Shown here: piece by piece, positions 1 through 11,600 of the stretch | Numbering within the stretch: position 1 is the stretch's first letter | Layout of the letters: each line of letters begins with the position of its first letter | NCBI GenBank assembly: GCA_958299035.1 | Contig: CATQJL010000223.1 | Location: 47,046,162 to 47,110,161 of the forward strand | Length of the DNA: 64,000 nucleotides | Origin: Cylicocyclus nassatus | Taxonomy: Eukaryota; Nematoda; Chromadorea; Rhabditida; Strongylidae | Direction of reading: 5' to 3' | Program-made: the position numbers and the translations under genes | Notes under the pieces: generated by a model | Seen by the model: only the letters and a program-made list of their open reading frames with translations | Told to the model about the DNA's origin: nothing | Databases searched by the model: none

Positions 1-420
1 GAGAGCGATATGAAGTCCAATTTCTACCTTAGACTGATCAAGAGCAATACTTCGTTATGATAACAGAGAAAAGCTGACTTCTTTCTTTGTGACCAAGTTA
101 ATCCCATGCTTTTTGACGTTAGGATACACTAGAAAATGTAATAGATAATGGTTTGTAAAGCTCATTAAGGTGATTTGGCATGCAGATTACGGAAATCATA
201 CCAATTTACATAAAAAGCATCTTTGGTGATCTTACGGCATGTGTAAGGTAGAGGAATTGGAATTTGGCTGAGACTTCGCTAGTCGACTTAAGCAGCATGC
301 TGTATACGAAAGTCACTCCTCTTAGAGTTGCGAAAATTCAAGGTTCAACCCTTTTCTTTTTCACCTTGCTCGATCGTTGTTTTTGCTCATTTTTTTGAAC
401 AAAGTCGCTTCTTCGTTACA

Positions 421-499
421 CCCCCCCCCCCTCCCCCCTTGCTCTTACCCCAATACGACCCTCGGGTCGGGCGCGCCTGAACCCACGCTCAACCCTGGT
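421..499. repeat. Dispersed repeat fragment with poly-C tract
   Basis: A run of 11 C followed by a diverged motif (AATACGACCC ... ACGCTCAACCCTGG). The same arrangement recurs at 53221-53297 and at the right end of the inverted-repeat element ending at 52366. The three copies share the order poly-C/C-rich, TACGA-CCC, then an ACGCTTGACCCTGG-like end, so this is a dispersed family, probably one end of a DNA transposon. No coding content. Confidence 0.55.
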
Positions 500-1394
500 T
501 TTAACCCGTATTTTTTTGCTACTTCTCCTTTCAAAACATTTTTTTGCTTGCAAATGATAGCTGCTAAGCAGTGGCGGTCCCGGGATTTCGGACCGGGGAG
601 GGGTTCCAAATGAAGGTGCGTGGAGTTAGCCACGCACTCCGAAAAATTTTTGGGGTGCTCCTCAAATTTTCGAAGGTCCCCAACCCCTGAAAGCTGGGAA
701 AAGGCTGAGCTGATGTACTTCGAGACACTGTTACTTACCGAAAAAAGATTTCATTAGCACAACTTTCAAACTTAGTGTTGCTCGAAGCTTAACCTAAAGT
801 TAGGGTTAAAGAAATGAATATAGCAGCACGAAACATCGCTCGGCAACAAAATCTTCAATCCCAATTGAGAAGAGTGCTAACATTTAACAAGTAGAAAGAA
901 ACGTCGAGAAAAAACAAAAATTTTAATTGAGATCTAAGTGAGGGTCTTGAGTGCCGTCTCCGCCATAATCGGCGTGGTCTAGTTCAAACTCGAAATCGTC
1001 CACTACCTGTCTACTGAGAGAAGGACGGCTACAGTTGTCGTGTTTCGTTGTGTGATCTCTTGGGGATTCCCTTGGGATCTCCTCTCATTTTCAAAGTCAT
1101 TTATCTACCTGAAAATCAATAAAAATGCTGCAATGTACTGAGGATTTACTACGGTACTGCTAAACATGTTTATAGCAGAAATAATTAAAATCTCAGATAT
1201 CGAAATTTTCGAGAACCACTTGCCCACGAACTAGGGATTATCGAAAATTCACAATCTTTAGATTCCACTTTCCTGTCGAAAACATGCTTGCTCAGCAGTG
1301 CCGTAGTGTATCCACAGTACAACTTTGCAGCGGTTTCATTGACTTCTAAGGAAGATAAATCACTCTGAAAATGAGCGGTGATCCCTTGGGAATA

Positions 1395-1508
1395 CACAAA
1401 ATGGCAAAAAACCAATCTTGTATGGAAGTAACCCGGCATCAATTTCATGAGCAAGAGAGAGAAAGACACATAATGGCAAAAAACCAATCTCGTGTGGCAG
1501 TAACTTGG
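1395..1508. repeat. Two-copy direct repeat, 72-base spacing
   Basis: The 18-base core ATGGCAAAAAACCAATCT begins at 1401 and again at 1473, and the similarity continues through the following GTATGGAAGTAAC / GTGTGGCAGTAAC. This is a simple local duplication with a few substitutions. No function is suggested. Confidence 0.6.
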
Positions 1509-2080
1509 AATTCATTATGCGCAGGTATAAGGGTATGAGAACCTTCATAAGCAAGAAGAGAAGGAAGATGAAAGATATCTAGAGTAGCGAAAGGGCCTGT
1601 AATGCAGGCGTAATCGTCTACAGTTTAAGCGACGGGGCGATATTCAGCATCATAGAACTGCATTTTCAAATTTTCTTTGAGGGGTTCCTGTAAAATTCAA
1701 AGGAACATGGGAGTTTTTTGCACAATCGATGTGTGGACTGGATAGAATTAAAGAAAATGACCAACTACAGAATACAACTACTATAGATTGCAGGAGCCTC
1801 CGCAAAGAGGCTGATGTACTTCTTTGTAGAGCGGCGAGCTCACGGCGTTGTTAGCCCTTCTATGTATTCCATTATAAACATACACCAAGCACTTTTATAT
1901 ATCAAAAGATGCAACTCATCGAGCGTTGAGGTATTTTTAGATTCAGAATCCGTCCAGTCTGAAGCAAGGTATGGCAATGCAACGCGAAGTTTGCCGAACT
2001 TTGGAAGAGTGTGGTGTTTTTTTTTCACATTTTACGAGCGATAATTGTATAATGAATAACAGACCTTATTTTCTCACTCA

Positions 2081-3001
2081 TCTTATATATAAAGCTGAAT
2101 GTCTGTTTGTATGTATGTATGTCTGTACGTATGTTCCGAATAGAAAATTCCATTTCTGAACCGATCCGGACCAAACTTGGCACACATACACTACGGGCCC
2201 CGGCGGGTGTCATAGGCTACTTTTCGTCATCGATCGATATCGATTTTATCGATTTTTATCGATTTTTTTGCTGAGTTCACCTACGGGGCTGGGAGTTGGC
2301 ACAGGGGGGTAATCGAGCATGGGGATTCCGAATACAATATTGGTTTTCAGGATTATCGATTACTTTTATCGATTTTATCGATTTTTTTGCAAAGTTTGAG
2401 CTAGGGGGCTGGGAGTTGGCACAGGGGGGTAATCGAGCATGCTGATCATCCCCAAGGGGGGTGATCAGCATGCTCGAACACCCCTGTGCCAAATTCCAGC
2501 CCCCTAGCTCAAATTTTCAAAAAATCGATAAAATCGATAAAAGTAATGGACGATCTTGAAAACTAATATTGTATTCGTAATCTGCATGCTCGATTACCCT
2601 CTGTGCAAACTCCCAGCCCCGCAGGTCAAACTTTGCAAAAATCGATAAAATCGATAAAAGTAATGGACGATCCTGAAAACTAATATTGTGTTCGTGATCA
2701 GCATGCTCGATTACCCCCCTGTGCAAAATCCCAGCCTCGCATGTCAAAATTTACAAAAAATCGATAAAATCAATAAAAGCAATCGATAATTCTGAAAACT
2801 AATATTGTATTCGGAATCCCCATGCTCACTTCCCCCCTGTGCCAACTCCTAGCCCTGTAGGTGAACTCTGCCAAAAAATCGATAAAAATCGGTAAAATCG
2901 ACATCGATCGATAACGAAAAGTGGACTGTGACACGCCGGGGCCCGAAGTGTATGTGTGCCAAGTTTGGTCCGGATACGGCGGAGCCGGGTAAGCCAGCTA
3001 G
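2081..3001 (+). mobile_element. Non-autonomous Helitron-like element
   Basis: The element begins with TC followed by TTATATATAAAGCTGAATG and a TGTATG-rich tract. It ends with a small GC hairpin (GGCGGAGCC) followed by CTAG, and sits between A and T. These are hallmarks of Helitrons: 5' TC, 3' hairpin plus CTRR, insertion at A/T without target duplication. It has no helicase/Rep coding, so it is non-autonomous. Inside are long subterminal inverted repeats (about 2165-2250 against 2890-2985) and four to six copies of a roughly 115-base unit carrying AATCGATAAAATCGATAAAA and a CATGCTCG / CCCTGTGCC block. The units are inverted about a palindrome near 2430-2480. A diverged minus-strand relative lies at about 57480-58488. 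Confidence 0.75.
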
Positions 3002-4554
3002 TATTATTTTATTGAGAAAACCTGCAAAAAGCGCCTTATCTTCAAAGTGCTCCAGAAAATCTCGCAGCCTTTTTTTTTTCCTCAAGGTCCAACTCGAAAC
3101 AATATGAAAGAACAAAGCGGCGATAAGCGCCGGAAATGAAGACTAGAAATATAGAAAACTACAAACAACGCGTCAATTACTCTTCTTCGAGTTGAGGTCT
3201 GTATCAGCAGAACAAAATAGTTTTTTCATCCATAAGTTGCACTCAAACCTCCACTTTTTTGGGAGCACAAAAATCTCAACAACCACTACTTTTAGGATTC
3301 TCCTTTGGGCTGCTTGCCAGATTACCTTGTAGGTGGCTGAGCCGCAGAAGGAATGCATATATAAGTATAAGCAACGCAAATTTAATGCGATTCAAATGCT
3401 TGAACGATAAAAAGGTTGTTAAACTCGTTCACTGCTTTCGGCGTCATTTGAGTCACCTCTATAACACTTCCTTCTTTTTATCAACTCGCAGACTCCTTAG
3501 TCATCGTGAAGATTACAGTTATGGTAAAATTGCATAAGTCGCTGAAAGAATGCGGTTTGTCAAACCATCCCTCATAAAGATTATGGGATTGCCTCTATGA
3601 GGCATAAGAGACAAGTGAATGACGATGCCAGACTCACAAGGGAAGGAAGGACACAAGTAGCACCGACAATACAACGAAAATCAGCTTAAAACGGTGCCTC
3701 TAATTGCAGCCTTTATTTACAGAACCTAAAAGAAAGATAGGCGTTTGAAGGTCTAAAGTTGTTGGTCTCCCCGTGTGTCCTGCTTCAAAGGAAGGTTGAA
3801 AGCGCGTCATTGGTACGATGTTGGAAATGTTGAGTAGGAGAAAACAGACTAAACATCTAAATAAGTGGTTTTGAACCCCCTCCTGTAGTACATTTGCCGC
3901 TGATACAAGCAAAATCAGAATTGTGAAATGTCCATGAGTTATTCCTAAAAACCGCTCACCTTACCTTATACGGGCAGGTTAAATCAGCTTTTTGAGAGCA
4001 GTTGCCAAACACACATTCCTTTCCAGAACGCCATGCGTTGGTTATCTTCCCTAGTTAATGGAAAACTCACATGTGACTTGTTTTTCTTCGCGACAATATC
4101 AACAATCTGCACGTTTGCCAGTTTTGCCTGCAAAAAGCTGATAAGCTTACGCCTAAGGCTTACTTTCCGTAGTTTCGTCACATTCGCGACTTACCAGAGG
4201 CTTACAGACTTAGCATAGACGCCTCTTATTTGCACATACACACGTAGCATTTCTGAGTTATCACAAGCGTAAGCCTTGCTCAAACAGAGCGCGCTTGCGA
4301 TTTGTTGCAAAGATTCGTTACTGTCCGTAGCATGCAAAGACTGGACTCGCGATTAAATTACCTTAGGTCTTAGGAAAAGCAAAACTTGATTAGCTGAATG
4401 TAAGTGTCGAAATAAGCTTTTCTTCTTTCAAATTTCGTACCAAGCCTATAAAGGCGGAGCTAAGCCGATTCTCATTCGCAAATACCTCCAATTCTCGATT
4501 ATCACGGCCTATTGCTCAACCTGGCTTAACAGGGGTATTACTCTCACAATAAAA
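3002..4554. other. Intergenic, possible upstream region
   Basis: No exon could be supported. A TATAAAGG element at 4449 lies about 105 bases before the ATG at 4555 and could be a TATA box for the putative small gene there. The rest is AT-rich with scattered short palindromes such as AAGCTTACGCCTAAGGCTTA near 4143. I see no RNA gene. Confidence 0.45.
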
Positions 4555-5038
4555 ATGTTTAAACTTCCACGACTCACATTCATAGTCATCTGCCTTGTGG
4601 ATCAAGCCTTTTATATAGGTCCCAAATTTAGCTGAAATACGCAGGTTGCAGAGTACAACTACAGTAGCTCCAAATAGTCAACGAAAATATAAAGGCTTCA
4701 ACCATTGGAGTAAAGGGCTTTGGAGCGAGTACATCGCAGAAACCTATCTCAACGATCACGATTTACCTATGGATCACGTTGTTGTCAGTGGGTTAAAATA
4801 TGCGAGCAAAAAAAGAAAAATTTGTTCAGTCTAATTTCGAATGTATGAGGAGGAACCTCAATGAGAGTAAGGCTCTTTCAATTCGAGTGATTGCACTATT
4901 GTGTTACAGTATGACAGCAGAGTCACACCTAACGATAAGGGTTTCACGATCACCTACATCGCCATTGAAGAAACACGCGGTTTGATAACGGATGCTTTGA
5001 AAAGGCTCAGTGTACTGAACTCAGCGGCGGAGTGTTGG
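4555..5038 (+). CDS. Putative exons: small secreted protein, or 5' part of the giant gene
   Basis: Not recognised. The ATG at 4555 (context AAAAATG) opens 21 codons resembling a signal peptide (basic start, then TFIVICLV). A weak GTCCCA donor at 4619 and an acceptor after 4664 (intron 4619-4664, 46 bases) would join in phase to an exon from 4665 containing KGFNHWSKGLWSEYIAETY. A weak GTCAGT donor at 4784 and a good TTACAG acceptor at 4909 would then add exon 4910-5038, 43 codons in phase 0, ending at a strong GTGAGT donor. That last exon is the best supported. It ends in phase 0, whereas the next exon of the giant gene (5498) needs phase 2, so either an exon is missing or this is a separate gene. 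Donor quality makes the model tentative. Confidence 0.35.
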
Positions 5039-5497
5039 GTGAGTCTTCATCAGTGCTTGCAATTCCTTAAGAAGAAACGCTTTCACATTCTCATTATTCT
5101 TTAATACTCTGATTCATTCCGATTTTGAACAAGCTTAGTCATTAGTTCACAATCACAGCTAACAAATTTGACTGAAAGTTACTCATTTAAGGCTAAAGTT
5201 GACAAGGTTAGCCTTACTTCCAATAAGCATAGTTTCATTTGTCGTCCGCAGTATGCGTTGAATTGGTTTAACCACATTGTTATATGACTCCTTTCCTTCT
5301 CATTTTCTTACCTTCATTCACACATGTTGATCTCCCACTTTCAGTCCACCTTTTCAAAAATGTTTTTGTCTTTGTTTGTTATCTCTTCTTTGAATGATTG
5401 AACATAATCTCAAACATATGGTCTAACTTTAATATGATTGGTTGTCTATGGTAACTTTCAAGCACCCTTTATTATTACGTGATTAAATACCTTTTAG

Positions 5498-5658
5498 GTA
5501 CCACAGCGAGACGGCTCGAAATATTGGACGAGGTTGGCTACCTGCACCACCAGCCCTGGATGTTCCGGAGATCCCGTACAGGTATCCGGTGGATGGGGCC
5601 GAGCAGGACGATAGCGACAGAAATAATCGCAGGAGTTTATTTGCATACCTAGGAAGAT
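5498..5658 (+). CDS. Exon: cytoplasmic tail of the giant gene
   Basis: Acceptor CTTTTAG precedes 5498; one base completes a codon (phase 2 in), then 53 codons, and the exon leaves in phase 1 before GTAAGA at 5659. The peptide is proline-rich and acidic (PAPPALDVPEIPYRYP, then EQDDSD), followed by NNRRSLFAYLGR, a basic patch just before the membrane span in the next exon. This fits a cytosolic N-terminus under the positive-inside rule. There is no in-frame Met, so the start lies upstream. No known domain recognised. Confidence 0.7.
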
Positions 5659-8600
5659 GTAAGAAAATATATTTAGCATATATGTATTTCGTGTCTACTT
5701 TCCAAACTCAAAACCTAAAGAGAAGAGCTGCATATATCATATACCATCCCTTTTCCCTTTCATTTCATCCATTTAAATCATTTTGATTTCTGAGGACGTT
5801 CAAAATTGCCTTAGGCCATAGCCCAGAAGAATATGTAGAAATTGTGAAGTTTTTGCGATACAGAGAGGTTGTGAAAGTACTGCAGTAACCAACTCATGGC
5901 AAGTCTCAATTTTAAAATGTTTGTTTTTTCTTGAAGTTTACGCTTGCTGGCTTCTATGAAAAATAACCACAATTTTTGGCAAAGATCAAAATGTTTATGT
6001 ATCGACGTCTATAGTGAACACAACTGTCACGAAACTCATTTCGTCTACGACTTTATAGTAGTAATAACTCTGCAAAAAGACGTACATGGGATGAGATACG
6101 ACTGCAGAATGCCCTTTGTGTTTGCATTCCATCAGCACTAGAGTACTTGTTCTATTAGCTTATCATTAATTGGATAAAAAGTAATTTATACTGACGGGTT
6201 TGAGATACTCTGTGCAAGTTCGTAACTACTTCCAACTATTATCAAAGACATATTTTTTGAGGACGTACCGCTAAGCTTATACCATCTTATGCCAACTGAT
6301 TAGAAGGTTCTGTCAAGAAGGAACAATTTAGCTATTTATGGCTTCCTCCCAAAAGATCACTTTTTGACTTTACAAGTTATAATTGTAGTAAAGGTACATC
6401 AAAAGTCGGTGACTGGTCACGATACCTGGCCACTTGTAAAGATTATGCTGTTATGGGCTTTCGTAAACACCAAATACTGTGGGTCCACAGATTTTGAGAT
6501 AAAGGGAGTTTACGAGTTCTCCCCGATTTTTCGTCTATGAAAGGCATTGCGAATGGCAAGCACCTTTTCTAAATCTTGCATTCCCATTCAATCTTTATTC
6601 AAATCAATTTCCAAAATTTAGATAGAAACTTTGAAGATCTCACTTCTGGCGGCGCCTCTAGATTATTAGTCAAGAATCGAAAACGGGAGGGGGGGGGGGG
6701 AATGAAAATTCTAAACAATCCGCTCTTTGATAATATTTATTAACTGTAGGTCTAAAACTGATCACCGCTAATGCTAATGAGCCCATTCATAATGTGCCCA
6801 TTTATCTGTCGCCTCTTTGTATTTGATTCTATTGGCCCTCAAAATATATTTTGGAGGAAACTATGTCACTCGTATAAAGCAGTTCGATCAAAATAATATT
6901 ATGATCAAATAATGGTCGGTGACAAAGATTCAAAACAAAAGGTTTTCAAAAATTTTAACGACGTGTTTACCTTCGAGTGCCGCGCCCAGACCTTTCCTGA
7001 ATCGTCGACAATCGAAAAAAAAAGGCATGTGACTAAGCCGTGTCATTTTTTGTTCTCGTCTTATCAACCAAAATGTGGCGATAAACTAGCTTTCAAATCT
7101 TGTTGCTTTCACCTAATTTCGAAAGGGAAATGTAAGACAAAGTGGGAATGACAGTATATTAGTTTTGGTCACTGATGGTGAAAAAAGTTGGGTTTATAGA
7201 AGACTCAGCTCACTTTTTGACATAATTTGATTCGCTCACCGTCGAAAATTGTTAGACATTTTACTTGATTAACGCCTACAAAAAATCCTCGAAAAAATGG
7301 TATCATGAACTTTTTTTATGTGCTGATTAGAATCAGGCCATTTTGTCGTGAGAGTTCATCATAGAACAAAAGTATGTGCAAAAAGCCCTATAAAGATCAA
7401 ATCGCGAAACACAACATGCACAATATGGTAGATCCCTGCACAAAAAAGAAAGGGACTTTTTTTTATTCAATCCCTTTCTGACTCCTTCAAATTTCAAAGA
7501 AAATGTTTCAGGTAAATTAACATGGAATGCGCTATTTCTGCTTGTACTTATTGTTGGTGCGACATTAGCCGTGATATTAACCGTCGTTCTTTCTGGAAGG
7601 TCGTCACCGAGCCAGAAAGGTATGAATTCTATCCATTGGATTGTTCAGTTTGATTTTATTCGTGACTTTTCCGAGTTGAAAAGTGGCTTCTCGCTTCTCC
7701 AAGATCAAACCAATTTTTCCTTGGAGAAATGTTTTAACTCTCACCAAGATTTAAGACGTACTTATCAGATGAGTCACCTCAATATGTCAAATAAGCTGTC
7801 AAAAATATTATGGGTCAAGAGTGAAGGTGTCAAAGTTGTCAGGCAAACCATCAAAATCTTTTTGTTGTCTTTTCATTTTTCTTTTGTTATCACAACCCAT
7901 TTCTTTGAACAAAAAACTTACTCTTTCACCAAAACGCTGTCGTTATAATAATTTCATTGAAAAATCATAGGTGTTATGACCTGCAAACTTTTCGGCGTTT
8001 ATAGGCTTAACAATAGCTCAGTTCATCCAGATGCTGTTCGTTGCCTTTTCGTAAAGATAATTAGGACGTCACAAAGTACGGATAATGTACTGATTCAAAA
8101 AGCTTATGAATCCACGAGCAAGGCAGCTTCAGCTACTGCAACGACGATGAAATCTTGCACAAGATCTTGCTGCGGTGTCTTTTCAAACTTTTTATGTTAA
8201 CTTCTTAGCTTTTCATTTAAACTTCTCGAACTATTGAGTCACACCCTGTCAAAATTCTGTGACAGAAGCGGAATTTGAAATACTTTCAATGACCTTCGAA
8301 CTACTTATCAACGAAAACTGAAGAAAAACAGGAAATTTTGATAGCGCTATACCGTACCATTAGTTATCGAAAAATGAAGGGATTAACATGTCATCTGCTA
8401 TATTCTTAGCGTAACTTCAAGGTTGCACCAAATGAAAAAAGAAAAATGAATCTCGGAATAGATATGATACAAGCAAGTCCTGAACGTTAAGGTAAATGTG
8501 AATGCGAACAGAGATATAAATCATGATAGGCTCCGGAATCTGGTTTTCTAGAGTCCCTGATGTTCTCGTTTTCGAACATCACCGAGCCTACGGCTGCAAT

Positions 8601-11600
8601 CATGCGTGCAATTAGAAGATTTTTCAATAGTTTGTGATACTGGTCAGAAAAGTTTGGGCCTAACGAACAGAAAACGTAAGAAAAAATCAGTCGAATCGCT
8701 AGGGTCGCTCTATAGCTCGCAGCGTTTTCATTTTTGTCGTCGTTTCGTGGTGAGGCGGTTTGTTTAAGCGGCAAAGTATCTCTACGCGAAGGAGCCAATT
8801 CTGCTCTACAGGACCTGCGTTTTATTTTCGAAGCAAACCTAGTGATCTTCGTTTTCTGACTGCTTAAAGCAAAGTCTTTTGTGTTGCAAAAAACGGCGTT
8901 TTCGAAATCTGTATCTTCGGCCCCATATACGGAAATCATCAAAGGGTTTCCCATTGACATTGTTATGAGTGATGAGGAACGCTGTTTACCGAACTATGGT
9001 GCACATAAAAGTAGAGCTCTTGCCAAGGGAGACGCTACAGAAAAGGATAGAGTGCACTTTTATATTATGTGTAGATGTTTTGCGTTTGATGGGAATGAGG
9101 GGGTTCTTTGAGCCAAAATTTCCTGGGAAAGCGTAAACGCGCAGCGGTTTCTGGTCAGCGCTTGTGTTGAAACTTTTGCGACACTTACAAGGGAAGTGTC
9201 AAAGTCGCAGTGGTCTTTTGATATGAGATAGGTACTGTCGGAAGCAGATTGAAACGAAACAGCCTTCCTCAGCTGCAGAACGAGTCTGGGTCGGGGATTA
9301 TGGGCATTTCAACCGCCAAATTATACACTGTTTGAAGGTACTCTATGATCACGGAATTCGTTCGAATGATTGTTAAGCACAACATTGCAGGACGAGTAGA
9401 ATTACATTAAGCGGTGATAAACTTCTTCATTTAATTTTAAGCCCAAGATACAAGGGCTTGGTAGTTTGGCTGCAATCGGCGTTGTAAGATACCTGCGGAT
9501 TAAATTCAGTGACTCCCAACCCAGATTCGTTCCGCAGCTAAAAATTTTTTTTAAAATCAGCGTTTCAAGCTGCTTTAGATGATACCTATCTCATGTCAAA
9601 AGGCCACTGCCCTTCTGACACTTACTTTGTTAGACAAAGCTGTTTATCGCTCAACTCCTGATAGCAAGACGGGAAGATTACTATTGAGCCCTCGTTCAAA
9701 CAGTTCTTAGCATATTGGCTGGACACCATTGTGCCTGCACATCAGCATTGCTTGCTACTAGCTACTCCGACTATACTTGCAGAGAAATATTTGTGGGATA
9801 TGGGCGAAATGCGAAAAGTACAGGTGTCAAAATCGCCACTTTCTGCCACTCAAAAGTTTGCTTTAGCCGTTATAAACTAAAGATTATCAGAACTGCTTCG
9901 AAAAGAAAAAGCAGGTTTTGTAGAGCAAATTTGGCTCTCTTGAATACAGATACTTTGCTGTCAACGCTCGGCCAGAAAAGAATGACAAAAATAATAACGC
10001 TACGAACTTATGGAACGACCTAATATTTCTATTAAGTTCGTGCAAAAATAATACCCTTTTTCTAGGCGTCTTTTTCGAACAACTTTTTTTTCCATTAAAC
10101 TTTCTTCTTCGATACAAATTTTCCACATTACTGAAAAGCTTTGATATACTATTTGTGCAAATAGGCTTCTGTCTCCGTGTGTGAGAATTTCACCGGAAAG
10201 AAGTAGCATAATTTTCTGGTTGGTCGGCACCGAAATTTCTTCCAAAAGAGATCCACTCAAAGGCAGTGCCCAAGCTAAACCTAACCCCTCCGATCAGTGC
10301 TGATCCTGTATCTAGACCCCAGGAAAGGGGCATCTGCATTGGTCCGGTCCTCTAACGTTATCTCTGAATGGAGGTAATGGGCCTAGACCAGCCAAGGTGC
10401 TACCAGGCGCCCAGGTCCTATCAAGCTCCGCCCACTTCCGTAATGAAAGCCGTCCGCGCCCTCAAGATGGGGTCCCCAAAAATCGGCTCTCTTGGGGGTT
10501 TACGACAATTTGAACTTTACAAATGTAAGGGCTATGGAATGGCCTCAGAATGGTAAAGACATGGGAGGCAAAATTTCGGTGGACGCTGCCTTTAACAAAT
10601 AATATCTTAACTTATGATGATATGACAGCAATAAGAATAACAACAAAAACTTTCAGATACCAGGATAGTGTATTTCTCTATGTACATAGGAGATGGAGAG
10701 CAAAGGCCTCCTCTACGATTCAAACGATCTCTTGGTTACATAATAAATAATCACACAACTTCTTGTAATTTTGAAACGGTACGTTCCTGATTCTTTTTGT
10801 AACACTGATAGGTTTTACAGAAACATTATTTGATCCTTTGATTTTGTTAATTGCATCTTATGGCAGTACCTCGTATTTGATATCAGTCGACATAAACGTC
10901 AAACATTACGGAGGTCGAAAGTGCTTTACATTTTAAGATAGATAATCCTGAAGAGAAAATGGGGAAAGCCGATCATACGATTAACACTAGGATTAACTGG
11001 GGCTATAATAAAAGTGTACGTGCTATTTGGCTATTTTTTTATTGCTAATTATATGATCAACTAGATGAAATTCTTTTTCTACCAGCACGTCAGCACACTA
11101 CGTAAAAAATTATAAAACCCAAAAGTGATTCAGAGCTTGCAAGTTATAGCATTGCTTTCTGAAAATTGCAACATCTAAAGGTCCCTCCAGAGTACCGGAG
11201 AGTCTTTCTCAAAACATTTTCATTGCTGAAGCTTTCTGCAGCAGTTGGAAGTGTTAGTGATAGAAAACAAAAAAAATGAGAGGATTAACATTTACTGAAA
11301 AAAATAGATAGATAAGTCTAAAGATAAGAGGATCAGCAAGCTTACCTGACATTCCGATCTTTTTCACAGCATATAAAGACTCCGTAAGCGTTATGTCTCT
11401 GAAATGGAAAAAATTTCTAATCGTCAAGGGATTACAACCTCATTTTACGGGGTAAGAACGTTCATTTTGAGCACTGTGCAATTTCAAGAATAGCATTAGA
11501 GGTCATAGCTTATTTCACATAATAATGTATGGAGAGCCCGGTGGGTAAGAATTCGAAATGAAGTTGGAGAAGAATAGCCATTGCTTGTTTACATCGAAGG

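Larger units (their letters stand above)
1..2080. other. Intergenic, no gene recognised
   Basis: I see no convincing exon on either strand. Open frames are short and lack splice-consistent partners. The stretch holds a C-rich dispersed-repeat fragment (421-499), a short perfect hairpin near 615-640 (GTGCGTGG / CCACGCAC) inside a GC-rich patch that resembles old repeat DNA, and a 72-base-spaced direct repeat (about 1395-1436 and 1467-1508, sharing ATGGCAAAAAACCAATCT). These look like decayed repeats, not regulatory structures, although a distal promoter cannot be excluded. Confidence 0.6.

Noticed and set aside
377..613. 78-codon plus-strand frame beginning with a hydrophobic stretch
   Set aside because: It spans the poly-C repeat fragment; the composition is driven by the C tract and no splice-consistent partner exists.
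8487..8960. 157-codon minus-strand frame as a gene
   Set aside because: Its sequence is largely the left arm of the foldback element and recurs inverted in the right arm (9715-10023).
11370..11451. Possible exon after TTTTTCACAG with a GTAAGA donor
   Set aside because: Its only open frame would leave in phase 2, and the next vWA exon has a stop in that phase.
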